DNA from: CALBPI01 sp038529355 | GTDB taxonomy: Bacteria > Pseudomonadota > Gammaproteobacteria > Steroidobacterales > Woeseiaceae | NCBI GenBank assembly: GCA_038529355.1 | Contig: JBCBDU010000013.1 | Location: forward strand, 11,962-75,961 | Reading direction: 5' to 3' | DNA: 64,000 nucleotides | In this document: positions 1 through 8,150 of the stretch, piece after piece | Position numbering within the stretch: position 1 is the first letter of the stretch | Layout of the letters: each line of letters starts with the position of its first letter | Notes under the pieces: generated by a model | Database searches by the model: none | Told to the model about the DNA's origin: nothing | The model's input: the letters and a program-made list of their open reading frames with translations, nothing else | Translations under genes and position numbers: made by a program

Positions 1-2386
1 TAACGACTACAACAAGGCGTACAAAAAGTCGGCGCGCGTGGTCGGTGATGTGATTGGTAAGTACCACCCACACGGCGATTCGGCGGTCTATGACACCATC
101 GTGCGCATGGCACAGCCATTCTCGATGCGCTACATGCTCATAGACGGTCAAGGCAACTTTGGTTCAGTCGACGGCGATGCAGCAGCGGCCATGCGCTATA
201 CCGAGGTTCGCATGGCGCGAATCACACAGGAGTTGCTGGCCGATATCGACAAGGAAACGGTCGATTTCGTCGAAAACTATGACGGATCCGAAAGCGAGCC
301 GTCGGTGCTGCCGGCGCGTGTGCCTAATCTGTTGATCAATGGTTCTGCCGGTATTGCGGTCGGTATGGCGACCAACATTCCGCCGCACAATCTCGGCGAA
401 GTTATTGATGCGGTGCTTGCGCTGATCGATCAGCCCGACATCGACGTGCCGGGCCTGATGGAGCACATGCCAGGTCCGGATTTCCCGACTGCGGGCATTA
501 TTAACGGCTCGGCAGGTATTTACAGCGCGTACAAAACCGGCCGCGGTCGCGTCTACATCCGTGGCAAGACCCACGTTGAACCCATCGACGGTAAGGCGCG
601 TGAGGCGCTGATCATCACCGAGCTGCCGTATCAGGTGAACAAAGCACGCTTGATCGAAAAGATTGCAGAGCTGGTGCGCGAGAAAAAACTCGATGGCATC
701 AGCGGTCTGCGCGACGAGTCCGACAAGGACGGCATGCGTGTCGTGATTGAGCTCAAGCGCGGCGAAGTCAGCGATGTGATCCTGAACAACCTGTACAAGC
801 AGACGCCGCTGCAGAGCGTATTTGGCATCAATATGGTCGCGCTCGGCAACGGCCAGCCGCGTTTGATGAATTTGCACGACATCCTCAATGCGTTCGTAAC
901 ACATCGGCGCGAGGTGGTTACCCGGCGCACCATTTTTGAATTGCGCAAGGCGCGCGGCCGTGCCCATGTCCTCGAAGGGCAAGCGGTGGCGTTGGCCAAC
1001 ATCGATGAAGTGATTGAGCTGATCAAGGCGTCACCATCGCCGGCTGAAGCCAAGGTGCGTTTGACTGCCAAAGAGTGGTCTCCCGGGCAGGTCATCGACA
1101 TGCTGGAGCGGGCCGGCAGCATCGATACGCGGCCGGATGAACTGGACGAAGGTTTCGGGTTGCGCGGCAGCGGCACGCAAGCGTTGTACCGTCTGTCAGA
1201 GACACAGGCTCACGCCATTCTCGAGCTCAAACTGCACCGGTTAACCGGACTTGAGCAGGATAAAATCCTGAATGAATACAAAGAGATTCTCAGTAAAATT
1301 CAAGAATTTTCTTTGATTCTGGCAGATCCGGATCGCTTGCTCGAAGTGATCCGTGCCGAACTGCGTGAAGTGCGTGAAAAGTACGCTGATGAGCGGCGCA
1401 CCGAAATCGTCGAAGACCACAGCGATCTGAGCGTTGAGGATCTGATTCCGGAAGAAGATGTTGTGGTCACGCTGTCACATGCCGGCTATGCAAAAGCGCA
1501 GGCGATCGACACGTATCAGGCGCAACGCCGTGGCGGTCGCGGTCGCTCAGCGACGCGCATGAAAGATGAAGACTTCATCGAAAATCTGTTCATTGCGAAC
1601 ACGCACGACACGCTGTTGTGTTTCTCGAGTCACGGCAAGGTTTATTGGCTGAAAGTCTATCAACTGCCGCAAGCCGGTCGTGGCTCGCGCGGCAAGCCGA
1701 TTGTTAACCTGTTGCCGCTCGAAGCGGACGAACGCATTAGCGCCGTTGTGCCAACGCGTGACTTCCCGGCCGACAAATACATTCTGTTCGCCACGCGCGA
1801 CGGCACGGTCAAGAAGACTGCGTTGGAAGCGTTTTCACGTCCGCGCGCCAACGGCATTATCGCGATCGACATCCGTGACGGTGATGCTCTGGTGGATGTT
1901 GCTATCCTGCAGGACGGCGACAACGTCATGTTGTTCGCCGATAGTGGCAAGGCAATTCGCTTCCGGGAGTCGGATGTGCGCGCGATGGGTCGAGGTGCGG
2001 CCGGGGTGCGCGGCATTCGCGTTGGCGATGACCAAAACGTCATGGCCATGCTGATCGTTCGTGGTGGCGATGTGCTGATTGCAACTGAAAATGGCTACGG
2101 CAAGCGCACTGCAGTCGACGAGTTTTCGGTGCAGGGCCGCGGTGGTCAAGGCGTCATCGCGATCCAGACCAGTGAGCGCAATGGCGCCTGTGTGGGTGCA
2201 TTGCAGGCGGATGAGGATGACGAAATCATGCTGATCAGCCAGCAGGGCACGCTGGTGAGAACACCTGTCGCTGATATCTCGACGCTGGGTCGCAACACGC
2301 AGGGCGTCACGTTGATTCGCCTGGATAGCGGGGATCAGCTGCGTGGATTAGCGCGTATTGAAGCGATCGACGACGATGAAGAATAG
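1..2386 (+). CDS. gyrA: DNA gyrase subunit A (5' end outside window)
   Basis: Catalytic A subunit of the A2B2 gyrase that introduces negative supercoils. The open frame enters the window at base 2 and gives 794 residues; by comparison with E. coli GyrA about 56 N-terminal residues are missing. The quinolone-resistance region reads HGDSAVYD, so the residues equivalent to Ser83 (80-82) and Asp87 (92-94) are the sensitive type. The catalytic tyrosine lies in AMRYTE (Tyr codon 197-199). The gyrase-specific GyrA box QRRGGRG is at 1523-1543, which separates this from ParC. The C-terminal beta-pinwheel repeats follow, ending in an acidic tail DDDEE. Downstream serC starts 110 bases later. Identification is certain. 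Confidence 0.98.
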   Translation, partial: NDYNKAYKKSARVVGDVIGKYHPHGDSAVYDTIVRMAQPFSMRYMLIDGQGNFGSVDGDAAAAMRYTEVRMARITQELLADIDKETVDFVENYDGSESEPSVLPARVPNLLINGSAGIAVGMATNIPPHNLGEVIDAVLALIDQPDIDVPGLMEHMPGPDFPTAGIINGSAGIYSAYKTGRGRVYIRGKTHVEPIDGKAREALIITELPYQVNKARLIEKIAELVREKKLDGISGLRDESDKDGMRVVIELKRGEVSDVILNNLYKQTPLQSVFGINMVALGNGQPRLMNLHDILNAFVTHRREVVTRRTIFELRKARGRAHVLEGQAVALANIDEVIELIKASPSPAEAKVRLTAKEWSPGQVIDMLERAGSIDTRPDELDEGFGLRGSGTQALYRLSETQAHAILELKLHRLTGLEQDKILNEYKEILSKIQEFSLILADPDRLLEVIRAELREVREKYADERRTEIVEDHSDLSVEDLIPEEDVVVTLSHAGYAKAQAIDTYQAQRRGGRGRSATRMKDEDFIENLFIANTHDTLLCFSSHGKVYWLKVYQLPQAGRGSRGKPIVNLLPLEADERISAVVPTRDFPADKYILFATRDGTVKKTALEAFSRPRANGIIAIDIRDGDALVDVAILQDGDNVMLFADSGKAIRFRESDVRAMGRGAAGVRGIRVGDDQNVMAMLIVRGGDVLIATENGYGKRTAVDEFSVQGRGGQGVIAIQTSERNGACVGALQADEDDEIMLISQQGTLVRTPVADISTLGRNTQGVTLIRLDSGDQLRGLARIEAIDDDEE

Positions 2387-2496
2387 TGCGTGCTGCGCCG
2401 TTCGTTGCTGAGTAGGGCGGTCGTCTGTTTCGCGTGAAATTGACATGCCGCTGACTGCCTCGCACTGTGCGCACAACAAGCCATCGGGAAACCATC

Positions 2497-3582
2497 ATGA
2501 GCCGAGTTTTTAATTTCAGTGCAGGGCCGGCCGCGCTGCCGGAAGCGGTTTTGGCGCGTGCGCGCGACGAACTGGTTGAGTGGCCCGGCAGTGGCATGTC
2601 AGTGATGGAAATGAGCCATCGTGGCGCAGACTTTGTCGGCATCGCCGAGGCCGCGGAGGCTAACTTGCGCACGCTGATGGACGTGCCCGACAATTATAAG
2701 GTGTTATTCCTGCAAGGCGGTGCCACGCTGCAGTTTGCGGCAACGGTGCTGAACCTTGCGGATGCGAACGATACGGTTGACTACGTTGTCACAGGAAGCT
2801 GGGGCAAGAAGGCAATCAAGGAAGCTGCACGCTATGCGCAGCTCAATGTTGCCGCCGATGCCAGCGACAGCAATTACACCGATATCCCGCCGCGCAATGA
2901 CTGGGCGGTATCAAAAAACGCAGCCTATTTGCACTACACGCCCAACGAAACCATCGGCGGAGTCGAGTTCCATGATATTCCCGATGACATTACCGATGCG
3001 CCGCTGGTTGCCGATATGTCATCAACAATTTTGTCACGGCCGGTAGATGTCTCACGCTTCGGACTCATTTACGCAGGTGCCCAGAAGAATATTGGTCCGG
3101 CGGGGCTAACAGTTGTCATCGTGCGTGACGACCTGCTGCAACCGCGTCGCGATAATGTGCCGACAATGCTGCAATACGCGGTACAAGCCGAGAGCGGGTC
3201 AATGAGCAACACGCCGCCGACCTATGCCTGGTATCTCGCCGGGTTGGTGTTCGAATGGCTGCTGGAGCAGGGCGGCCTGGCGGTGATGGCGCAACGCAAC
3301 CAGAAAAAAGCAGAGACGCTCTACAGCGCGATTGACCAATCCGCCTTCTATCAAAGCCCGGTCGCACCGCGTGCGCGTTCGAGAATGAATGTGCCATTCA
3401 CGCTCGCCGATGCTGCGCTGGATAGTGCGTTCTTGAAAGAGGCCGCAGCACAAGGGCTGGTATCGCTGAAGGGTCACCGCTCAGTGGGTGGCATGCGGGC
3501 GAGCATCTACAATGCAATGCCACGGTCCGGTGTTGATGCGCTCGTGGCCTTCATGCACGACTTCGAACAACGGCACGGCTAA
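2497..3582 (+). CDS. serC: Phosphoserine aminotransferase
   Basis: PLP-dependent transaminase that converts 3-phosphohydroxypyruvate and glutamate to phosphoserine (serine pathway); it also acts in pyridoxal phosphate synthesis. 361 residues, the normal length. It begins MSRVFNFSAGPA, the family N-terminus, and the PLP lysine is Lys197 in AGAQKNIGP. The ATG at 2497 was chosen over an upstream in-frame GTG because the conserved protein begins there; a weak GGGAA lies 6 bases before it. The next gene, encoding the preceding enzyme of the pathway, starts 17 bases downstream, so the two are probably co-transcribed. Confidence 0.97.
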   Translation: MSRVFNFSAGPAALPEAVLARARDELVEWPGSGMSVMEMSHRGADFVGIAEAAEANLRTLMDVPDNYKVLFLQGGATLQFAATVLNLADANDTVDYVVTGSWGKKAIKEAARYAQLNVAADASDSNYTDIPPRNDWAVSKNAAYLHYTPNETIGGVEFHDIPDDITDAPLVADMSSTILSRPVDVSRFGLIYAGAQKNIGPAGLTVVIVRDDLLQPRRDNVPTMLQYAVQAESGSMSNTPPTYAWYLAGLVFEWLLEQGGLAVMAQRNQKKAETLYSAIDQSAFYQSPVAPRARSRMNVPFTLADAALDSAFLKEAAAQGLVSLKGHRSVGGMRASIYNAMPRSGVDALVAFMHDFEQRHG

Positions 3583-3598
3583 TCGGGAACCCTCTTCA

Positions 3599-4777
3599 AT
3601 GTACAAGATTCAGACGCTGAACAATATTTCTGTCAACGGATTGCGCCGCTTGCCGCGTGAGCACTATGAAGTGGCATCGGAGCTGGCGACGCCGGATGCG
3701 ATTCTGGTGCGTTCGTTCAAAATGCACGACATGACGCTCGATGACAGCGTGCAATGCATCGGCCGCGCCGGTGCGGGCACCAATAACATCCCCAGCGATG
3801 CACTGGCCGAGCGCGGCGTGCCCGTGTTCAACGCACCCGGCGCGAATGCCAACGCCGTGAAAGAGCTGGTGCTGGCTGGCTTGCTGGTCGCATCGCGCAA
3901 TATCAAACCGGCGCTGCGCTATGTCGATGACCTGTCAGGCGACGACGCAACGATTGCCAAAGCCGTTGAGGCGGGTAAGAAGCAATTCGCCGGCAACGAG
4001 CTGCCCGGTCGCACATTGGGTGTTATCGGCCTGGGTGCGATCGGTGTGGAGGTGTGCAACGCCGCCCTTGCGCTGGGCATGGATGTTGTCGGTTTTGATC
4101 CGCACATGACGGTGCAGCGCGCCTGGCAGCTGTCAGCGGGTGTCGATGAGGCTGTCAGTATCGATCACTTGTTAGGTCAGGTTGATATGCTAAGCGTGCA
4201 TGTGCCGCTGATGGATGCGACTCGTAACATGATCAATGCCGAGCGGTTAGCACTGATGTCTGACGATGCGGTATTGTTGAATATGGCGCGCGGCGGGGTG
4301 GTCGATGATGCTGCCGTTGTCGCTGCGCTGGATGCCAATCAATTGGGTGCCTACGTCACCGATTTTCCGAATGTCACGACGATCGGACACGACAAGGTTA
4401 TTGCGCTGCCACATCTGGGCGCCTCCACGGCTGAAGCCGAGGATAACTGCGCGATCATGGTTGCCGAGACCGTGCGCGATTATCTGGAGAACGGCAATGT
4501 GCGGCACTCGGTCAATTTCCCGATCGCCAATTTACCGCGCGTCGCCGACACCTGGCGTTTGACGGTTGCCAACAAGAACGTCCCAAACATGGTTGGCCAG
4601 ATTTCGACGATCCTGGCCAATGCGGGGCTCAATATTGCCGACTTGCTAAACAAGTCACGCGGCGACATTGCCTACACCATTGTTGATTTGGACGGCGCAG
4701 CCGATGTCGACGTGTTGCGAAGTATCGAAGAGATAAATGGGGTTTTGCGTGTGCGCACGCCTGGCCACAGCGCCTAG
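3599..4777 (+). CDS. serA: D-3-phosphoglycerate dehydrogenase, short ACT-containing form
   Basis: NAD-dependent oxidation of 3-phosphoglycerate to 3-phosphohydroxypyruvate, the first step of serine synthesis, feeding SerC directly upstream. 392 residues: catalytic and Rossmann domains to about residue 305 with GLGAIG at 144-149, the active-site Arg231 in MARGG and His272 in PHLGAS, then a C-terminal ACT domain (about 318-390) for serine feedback. E. coli SerA is about 410 residues with the same layout; this belongs to a shorter ACT-bearing group often encoded beside serC. The ATG at 3599 is chosen because the protein homology begins there; upstream in-frame sequence overlaps serC. The serA symbol is by function rather than strict orthology. 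Confidence 0.88.
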   Translation: MYKIQTLNNISVNGLRRLPREHYEVASELATPDAILVRSFKMHDMTLDDSVQCIGRAGAGTNNIPSDALAERGVPVFNAPGANANAVKELVLAGLLVASRNIKPALRYVDDLSGDDATIAKAVEAGKKQFAGNELPGRTLGVIGLGAIGVEVCNAALALGMDVVGFDPHMTVQRAWQLSAGVDEAVSIDHLLGQVDMLSVHVPLMDATRNMINAERLALMSDDAVLLNMARGGVVDDAAVVAALDANQLGAYVTDFPNVTTIGHDKVIALPHLGASTAEAEDNCAIMVAETVRDYLENGNVRHSVNFPIANLPRVADTWRLTVANKNVPNMVGQISTILANAGLNIADLLNKSRGDIAYTIVDLDGAADVDVLRSIEEINGVLRVRTPGHSA

Positions 4778-4865
4778 CCCTGCGCGCCACAGATGCGGCC
4801 AGGGTTGATAAAGCATGGTGTGCGCCGCACACTCGTCGATCAACTCATCAGGTAGGTGTGCGGCA

Positions 4866-5966
4866 GTGAAAGAGTCGTCAAAAACGGCGTTAGGTGGTGT
4901 GCGCGAATCGATTGATTCGATCGATCAGCAATTGCAGACGCTGATCGCCGAGCGCGCGAAACTGGCGCAGCAAGTCGGCATTGCCAAACGCGGCGCTTCC
5001 GATAACGCGACCTATTACCGCGCCGATCGCGAGGCTGAAGTCTTGCGCCGCGTTGTTGAACGCAATGACGGTCCGCTCAGTGATGAAGAGATGGTACGAC
5101 TGTTTCGCGAAATCATGTCGTCATGTCTGGCGCAGCAGGCGCCGCTCAAGATTGCATTCCTTGGCCCTGCAGGCACATTCACGCAAACAGCTGCGCTGAA
5201 GCAATTCGGTCATTCGATTCGTGATTTGCCGTATGCGTCGATTCATGAAGTTTTTCAGGAAGTGGAAAACGGCAATGCCGATTTCGGTGTTGTACCGATT
5301 GAGAACTCCACCGAAGGCACGGTCAATCACACGCTGGATTTGTTCATGGTCTCGCCGTTGAAAATCTGCGGCGAAATCGAGCTGCGTATCGAGCAGCATT
5401 TGATGGGCACCGAAGCCGATTCACTGCAAAACGTTAAACGTGTCTGTGCCCACCAGCAATCGTTGGCGCAGTGTCGCGGTTGGTTGCGCGAGCACTTGCC
5501 GCATGCAGAACTCATCGGCGTGAGTAGCAATGCCGAGGGCGCACGGCGTGCCCGCGACGAACAAGGCACCCTGGCCGTCGGTGGTGAGTCCGCTGCTGCT
5601 GTTTACTCACTCGATATTCTCGTCAAAAACATTGAGGATCGTGCGGATAACACCACACGCTTTTTGGTTCTGGGCAAAGCCGTGTTGCCGCCAACCGGCG
5701 ATGACAAGACGGCGCTATTGATGTCAGGCGCAGAGTCGAGCGACGCCGGACAATTGTTTCAGCTGTTGCTGCCATTCTCTGAGTGTGGCGTTAATCTGAC
5801 CCGCATCGAATCGCGACCGTCGCGCCGTGGTGTCTGGGATTACGTGTTTTTTGTCGACATTGACGGTCACCCGGATGATGCCAACGTTAGCGCGGCTTTA
5901 GAAAAACTGTCGACGGATGCAACGTTGTGCAAGGTCATTGGCGCCTATCCGAGAGCTATTCTTTGA
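4866..5966 (+). CDS. pheA: Bifunctional chorismate mutase / prephenate dehydratase (P-protein)
   Basis: Converts chorismate to prephenate and then phenylpyruvate for phenylalanine synthesis. Residues 1-90 form an AroQ chorismate mutase helix domain. Residues 94-270 are prephenate dehydratase, with GPAGTFTQ at 100-107 and the catalytic TRF motif near 264-266. Residues 290-366 form an ACT domain with the Phe-binding ESRP motif at 315-318. GTG at 4866 is preferred because AGGTAGG at 4850-4856 is well spaced and the mutase domain begins just after; a longer in-frame reading has no such signal. A tight hairpin (GTGTGC at 4818-4823, GCACAC at 4827-4832) lies in the leader. The stop overlaps the aroA start by one base. 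Confidence 0.95.
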   Translation: MKESSKTALGGVRESIDSIDQQLQTLIAERAKLAQQVGIAKRGASDNATYYRADREAEVLRRVVERNDGPLSDEEMVRLFREIMSSCLAQQAPLKIAFLGPAGTFTQTAALKQFGHSIRDLPYASIHEVFQEVENGNADFGVVPIENSTEGTVNHTLDLFMVSPLKICGEIELRIEQHLMGTEADSLQNVKRVCAHQQSLAQCRGWLREHLPHAELIGVSSNAEGARRARDEQGTLAVGGESAAAVYSLDILVKNIEDRADNTTRFLVLGKAVLPPTGDDKTALLMSGAESSDAGQLFQLLLPFSECGVNLTRIESRPSRRGVWDYVFFVDIDGHPDDANVSAALEKLSTDATLCKVIGAYPRAIL

Positions 5967-7282
5967 TGGCGGAAACACGGCTTGTATCGACTCCGGTTGA
6001 CTCACCATTGCAGGGTGCGCTGGTGATGCCGGGTGACAAGTCCATCTCGCACCGCAGCCTGATGTTCGCAGCGATTGCCGATGGCACCAGCGAACTGGCG
6101 GGCGTACTGGAAGGCGAAGACTGTCTGGCAACGGCGGATGCAATGCGCGCGATGGGTGTTCCTGTGAGCGCGACCGCTCATGGCAGGTACACGGTCACCG
6201 GGCGAGGCCTGCGAGGACTAGCGGTGCCTGCCTCGGCCATCGATTTGGGCAACTCCGGCACCGGCATGCGCCTGATGTGCGGATTGCTTGCGGCGCAGTC
6301 GTTTGGCTCGACCTTGATCGGCGATGCGTCGTTGTCGCGGCGGCCGATGCGGCGCGTGACCGATCCACTGGTGCAAATGGGCGCAGACATTTTGACCGAA
6401 GACGGACACGCGCCCATTCGAATCAAACCGGTACCGGCGCTGAGCGGCATTGACTATCAGTTGCCGGTGGCCAGCGCACAACTCAAGAGCGCGCTGTTGA
6501 TCGCAGGTTTGTTCGCTACCTCGGCCGTTACGGTGCGCGAGCCGGCGGTGTCGCGAGACCACACGGAACGCATGCTGGCCAGCATGGGCGCGGATGTCAC
6601 CTCACAAAAAGGGGTGGTGAGCATTCAACCGGCGCAGCGATTGTCCGCGTTTCAATTGAGCGTGCCATCGGACCTGTCTTCGGCAGCGTTTTTCCTGGTC
6701 GCGGCGAGCATCGTGCCAGGCAGTGCGCTGAGTTTGCCGGCGGTGGGCGTGAATCCAACGCGTGATGGCGTACTGCGCATTCTGCAGGCGATGGGAGCGG
6801 ACATCCGTCGTGACAATGAGCGCGATTGCAGCGGTGAGCCGGTCGCCGATATCCATGTCAGTGCGACGCAGTTGCGCGGCACGAGCGTTGATCCGTCGCT
6901 CGTGCCGCTGGCCATTGACGAGTTTCCGGTGCTTTTCGTCGCGGCGGCGGTCGCAACGGGGCAGTCGCATTTTGCCGGTTTGGCCGAATTGCGCCACAAA
7001 GAGAGTGATCGCATTGATGCGATGGTGCGCGGTTTGCGTGCTTTGGGAGTGTCGGTGACGGAAGGCGAGGATTGGGTGACCATCGATGGCGGCACCATCA
7101 GCGCCGGGACTGTCGACAGTTTTACGGACCACCGAATCGCAATGGCTTTCGCGGTTGCGGGCAGCGTAGCGCAGGGCCCGGTGCACGTGCGGCGCCCCGA
7201 GAACATCGCGACATCGTTCCCGGATTTTGTGGAATTGGCGGCGGCCGCCGGCATGCATCTGGGGTTTACGGAGGTCAGTTGA
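5966..7282 (+). CDS. aroA: 3-phosphoshikimate 1-carboxyvinyltransferase (EPSP synthase)
   Basis: Condenses shikimate-3-phosphate with phosphoenolpyruvate, the sixth step of the shikimate pathway. 438 residues; it starts on an ATG overlapping the pheA stop (TGATG). Substrate-binding motifs are DKSISHR (24-30), LGNSGTG (94-100), a SAQLKSA segment, SRDHTERM and ELRHKESDR. These fit class II enzymes (Bacillus and Agrobacterium CP4 type) better than the E. coli class I consensus. The glycine that is alanine in glyphosate-insensitive CP4 is Gly98 here. There is no tyrA fusion as in Pseudomonas. cmk follows with an overlapping start. Confidence 0.96.
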   Translation: MAETRLVSTPVDSPLQGALVMPGDKSISHRSLMFAAIADGTSELAGVLEGEDCLATADAMRAMGVPVSATAHGRYTVTGRGLRGLAVPASAIDLGNSGTGMRLMCGLLAAQSFGSTLIGDASLSRRPMRRVTDPLVQMGADILTEDGHAPIRIKPVPALSGIDYQLPVASAQLKSALLIAGLFATSAVTVREPAVSRDHTERMLASMGADVTSQKGVVSIQPAQRLSAFQLSVPSDLSSAAFFLVAASIVPGSALSLPAVGVNPTRDGVLRILQAMGADIRRDNERDCSGEPVADIHVSATQLRGTSVDPSLVPLAIDEFPVLFVAAAVATGQSHFAGLAELRHKESDRIDAMVRGLRALGVSVTEGEDWVTIDGGTISAGTVDSFTDHRIAMAFAVAGSVAQGPVHVRRPENIATSFPDFVELAAAAGMHLGFTEVS

Positions 7283-7971
7283 TGACCAACTACGGGCGCA
7301 TTATCACCATAGATGGGCCGAGTGGTGCAGGTAAGGGTACGGTGGCTGCCGCCGTGGCCAGCACGCTGGGATGGCGTCTGCTCGATTCTGGTGCACTGTA
7401 TCGGGCAACGGCGCTGCTTGCCGTCGATCGCCAAGTGGCGATGGACGACGAGACGCGGCTGGCAGCGCTGGCGCTCGAGCTACCAGTGGTGTTCAACATG
7501 ACGGCGGCAGGATTGCGCGTCGCACTGGATGGAGCAGACGTCACCGATCAGATGCGCACGGAGATCTGTGGTGACAATGCCTCGAAAGTCGCAGCGCTAA
7601 CCGCGGTGCGCGAGGCGCTGGTGGAGCGTCAGCGGGCGTTTGCCAGACCGCCTGGGGTGGTCGCCGATGGCCGCGACATGGGCACCGCAATTTTCCCCGC
7701 GGCGCCGCTGAAGATCTTCCTGACGGCCAGCGCCGAGGCGCGTGCTCAAAGACGCCATAAGCAGTTGAAAGAAAAGAATTTTGATGTTACCGTCGTCGAC
7801 CTTTTGGCAGAGATCGAAGGCCGCGACGCGCGCGATGCAAACCGCAGCGCCAGTCCGTTGGTGCCGGCGCATGACGCGATTGTGATTGATTCGACCCATT
7901 TGAGTGCGGACGACGTGGTCGCGCGAGTGCTCGAAATGAAGTGTCTGATCATTGGCATTGGCAGCAGCTAG
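7282..7971 (+). CDS. cmk: Cytidylate kinase
   Basis: Phosphorylates CMP and dCMP with ATP, recycling nucleotides for RNA and DNA synthesis. 229 residues with the P-loop GPSGAGKGT at 12-20 and the cytidylate-binding segment GRDMGTAIFP. The ATG overlaps the aroA stop (TGATG, 7280-7284) and has GAGGT at 7271-7275 as ribosome site. The cmk-rpsA pairing is conserved in gammaproteobacteria. Confidence 0.96.
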   Translation: MTNYGRIITIDGPSGAGKGTVAAAVASTLGWRLLDSGALYRATALLAVDRQVAMDDETRLAALALELPVVFNMTAAGLRVALDGADVTDQMRTEICGDNASKVAALTAVREALVERQRAFARPPGVVADGRDMGTAIFPAAPLKIFLTASAEARAQRRHKQLKEKNFDVTVVDLLAEIEGRDARDANRSASPLVPAHDAIVIDSTHLSADDVVARVLEMKCLIIGIGSS

Positions 7972-8045
7972 GCACCCGATCTTTCCCAAGCAGGTTATCT
8001 GCAGGCAGCTTAGCGGTGTCTGCGGCACAGAGTTTTTGGTGTTCT

Positions 8046-8067
8046 GCCAGGATGGCGGAATTTTTTT
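8046..8067 (+). terminator. Weak terminator-like hairpin after cmk
   Basis: GCCA (8046-8049) can pair with TGGC (8053-8056), followed by GGAA and seven T (8061-8067). The stem is only four base pairs, so it may attenuate rather than stop transcription into rpsA. Confidence 0.25.
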
Positions 8068-8113
8068 GTGGTTGATCGCAAATGCATGATGCGAATTGCG
8101 TACACGTTTAGAG

Positions 8114-8150
8114 GTTGTTGCCCGTAAACGGGTGACATTGGTTTAACAAC
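8114..8150 (+). promoter_or_regulatory. rpsA leader hairpin directly abutting the start codon
   Basis: GTTGTT (8114-8119) is complementary to AACAAC (8145-8150), and inside it CCCG (8121-8124) pairs with CGGG (8129-8132) around a TAAA loop. The outer stem ends on the base before the ATG, and no recognisable Shine-Dalgarno is present. E. coli rpsA is likewise initiated from a structured leader with a poor Shine-Dalgarno and is autorepressed by S1; the same logic is inferred here. Confidence 0.5.

Noticed and set aside
164..982. Long minus-strand open frame inside gyrA
   Set aside because: It mirrors gyrA codons, shows no family similarity and is a by-product of GC-biased codon use.
4818..4832. 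GTGTGC/GCACAC hairpin before pheA as a Phe attenuator
   Set aside because: No T run and no Phe-rich leader peptide; noted in the pheA entry only.
6602..7434. Long minus-strand frames under aroA and cmk
   Set aside because: Low-complexity His/Arg-rich shadow translations with no recognisable motif.
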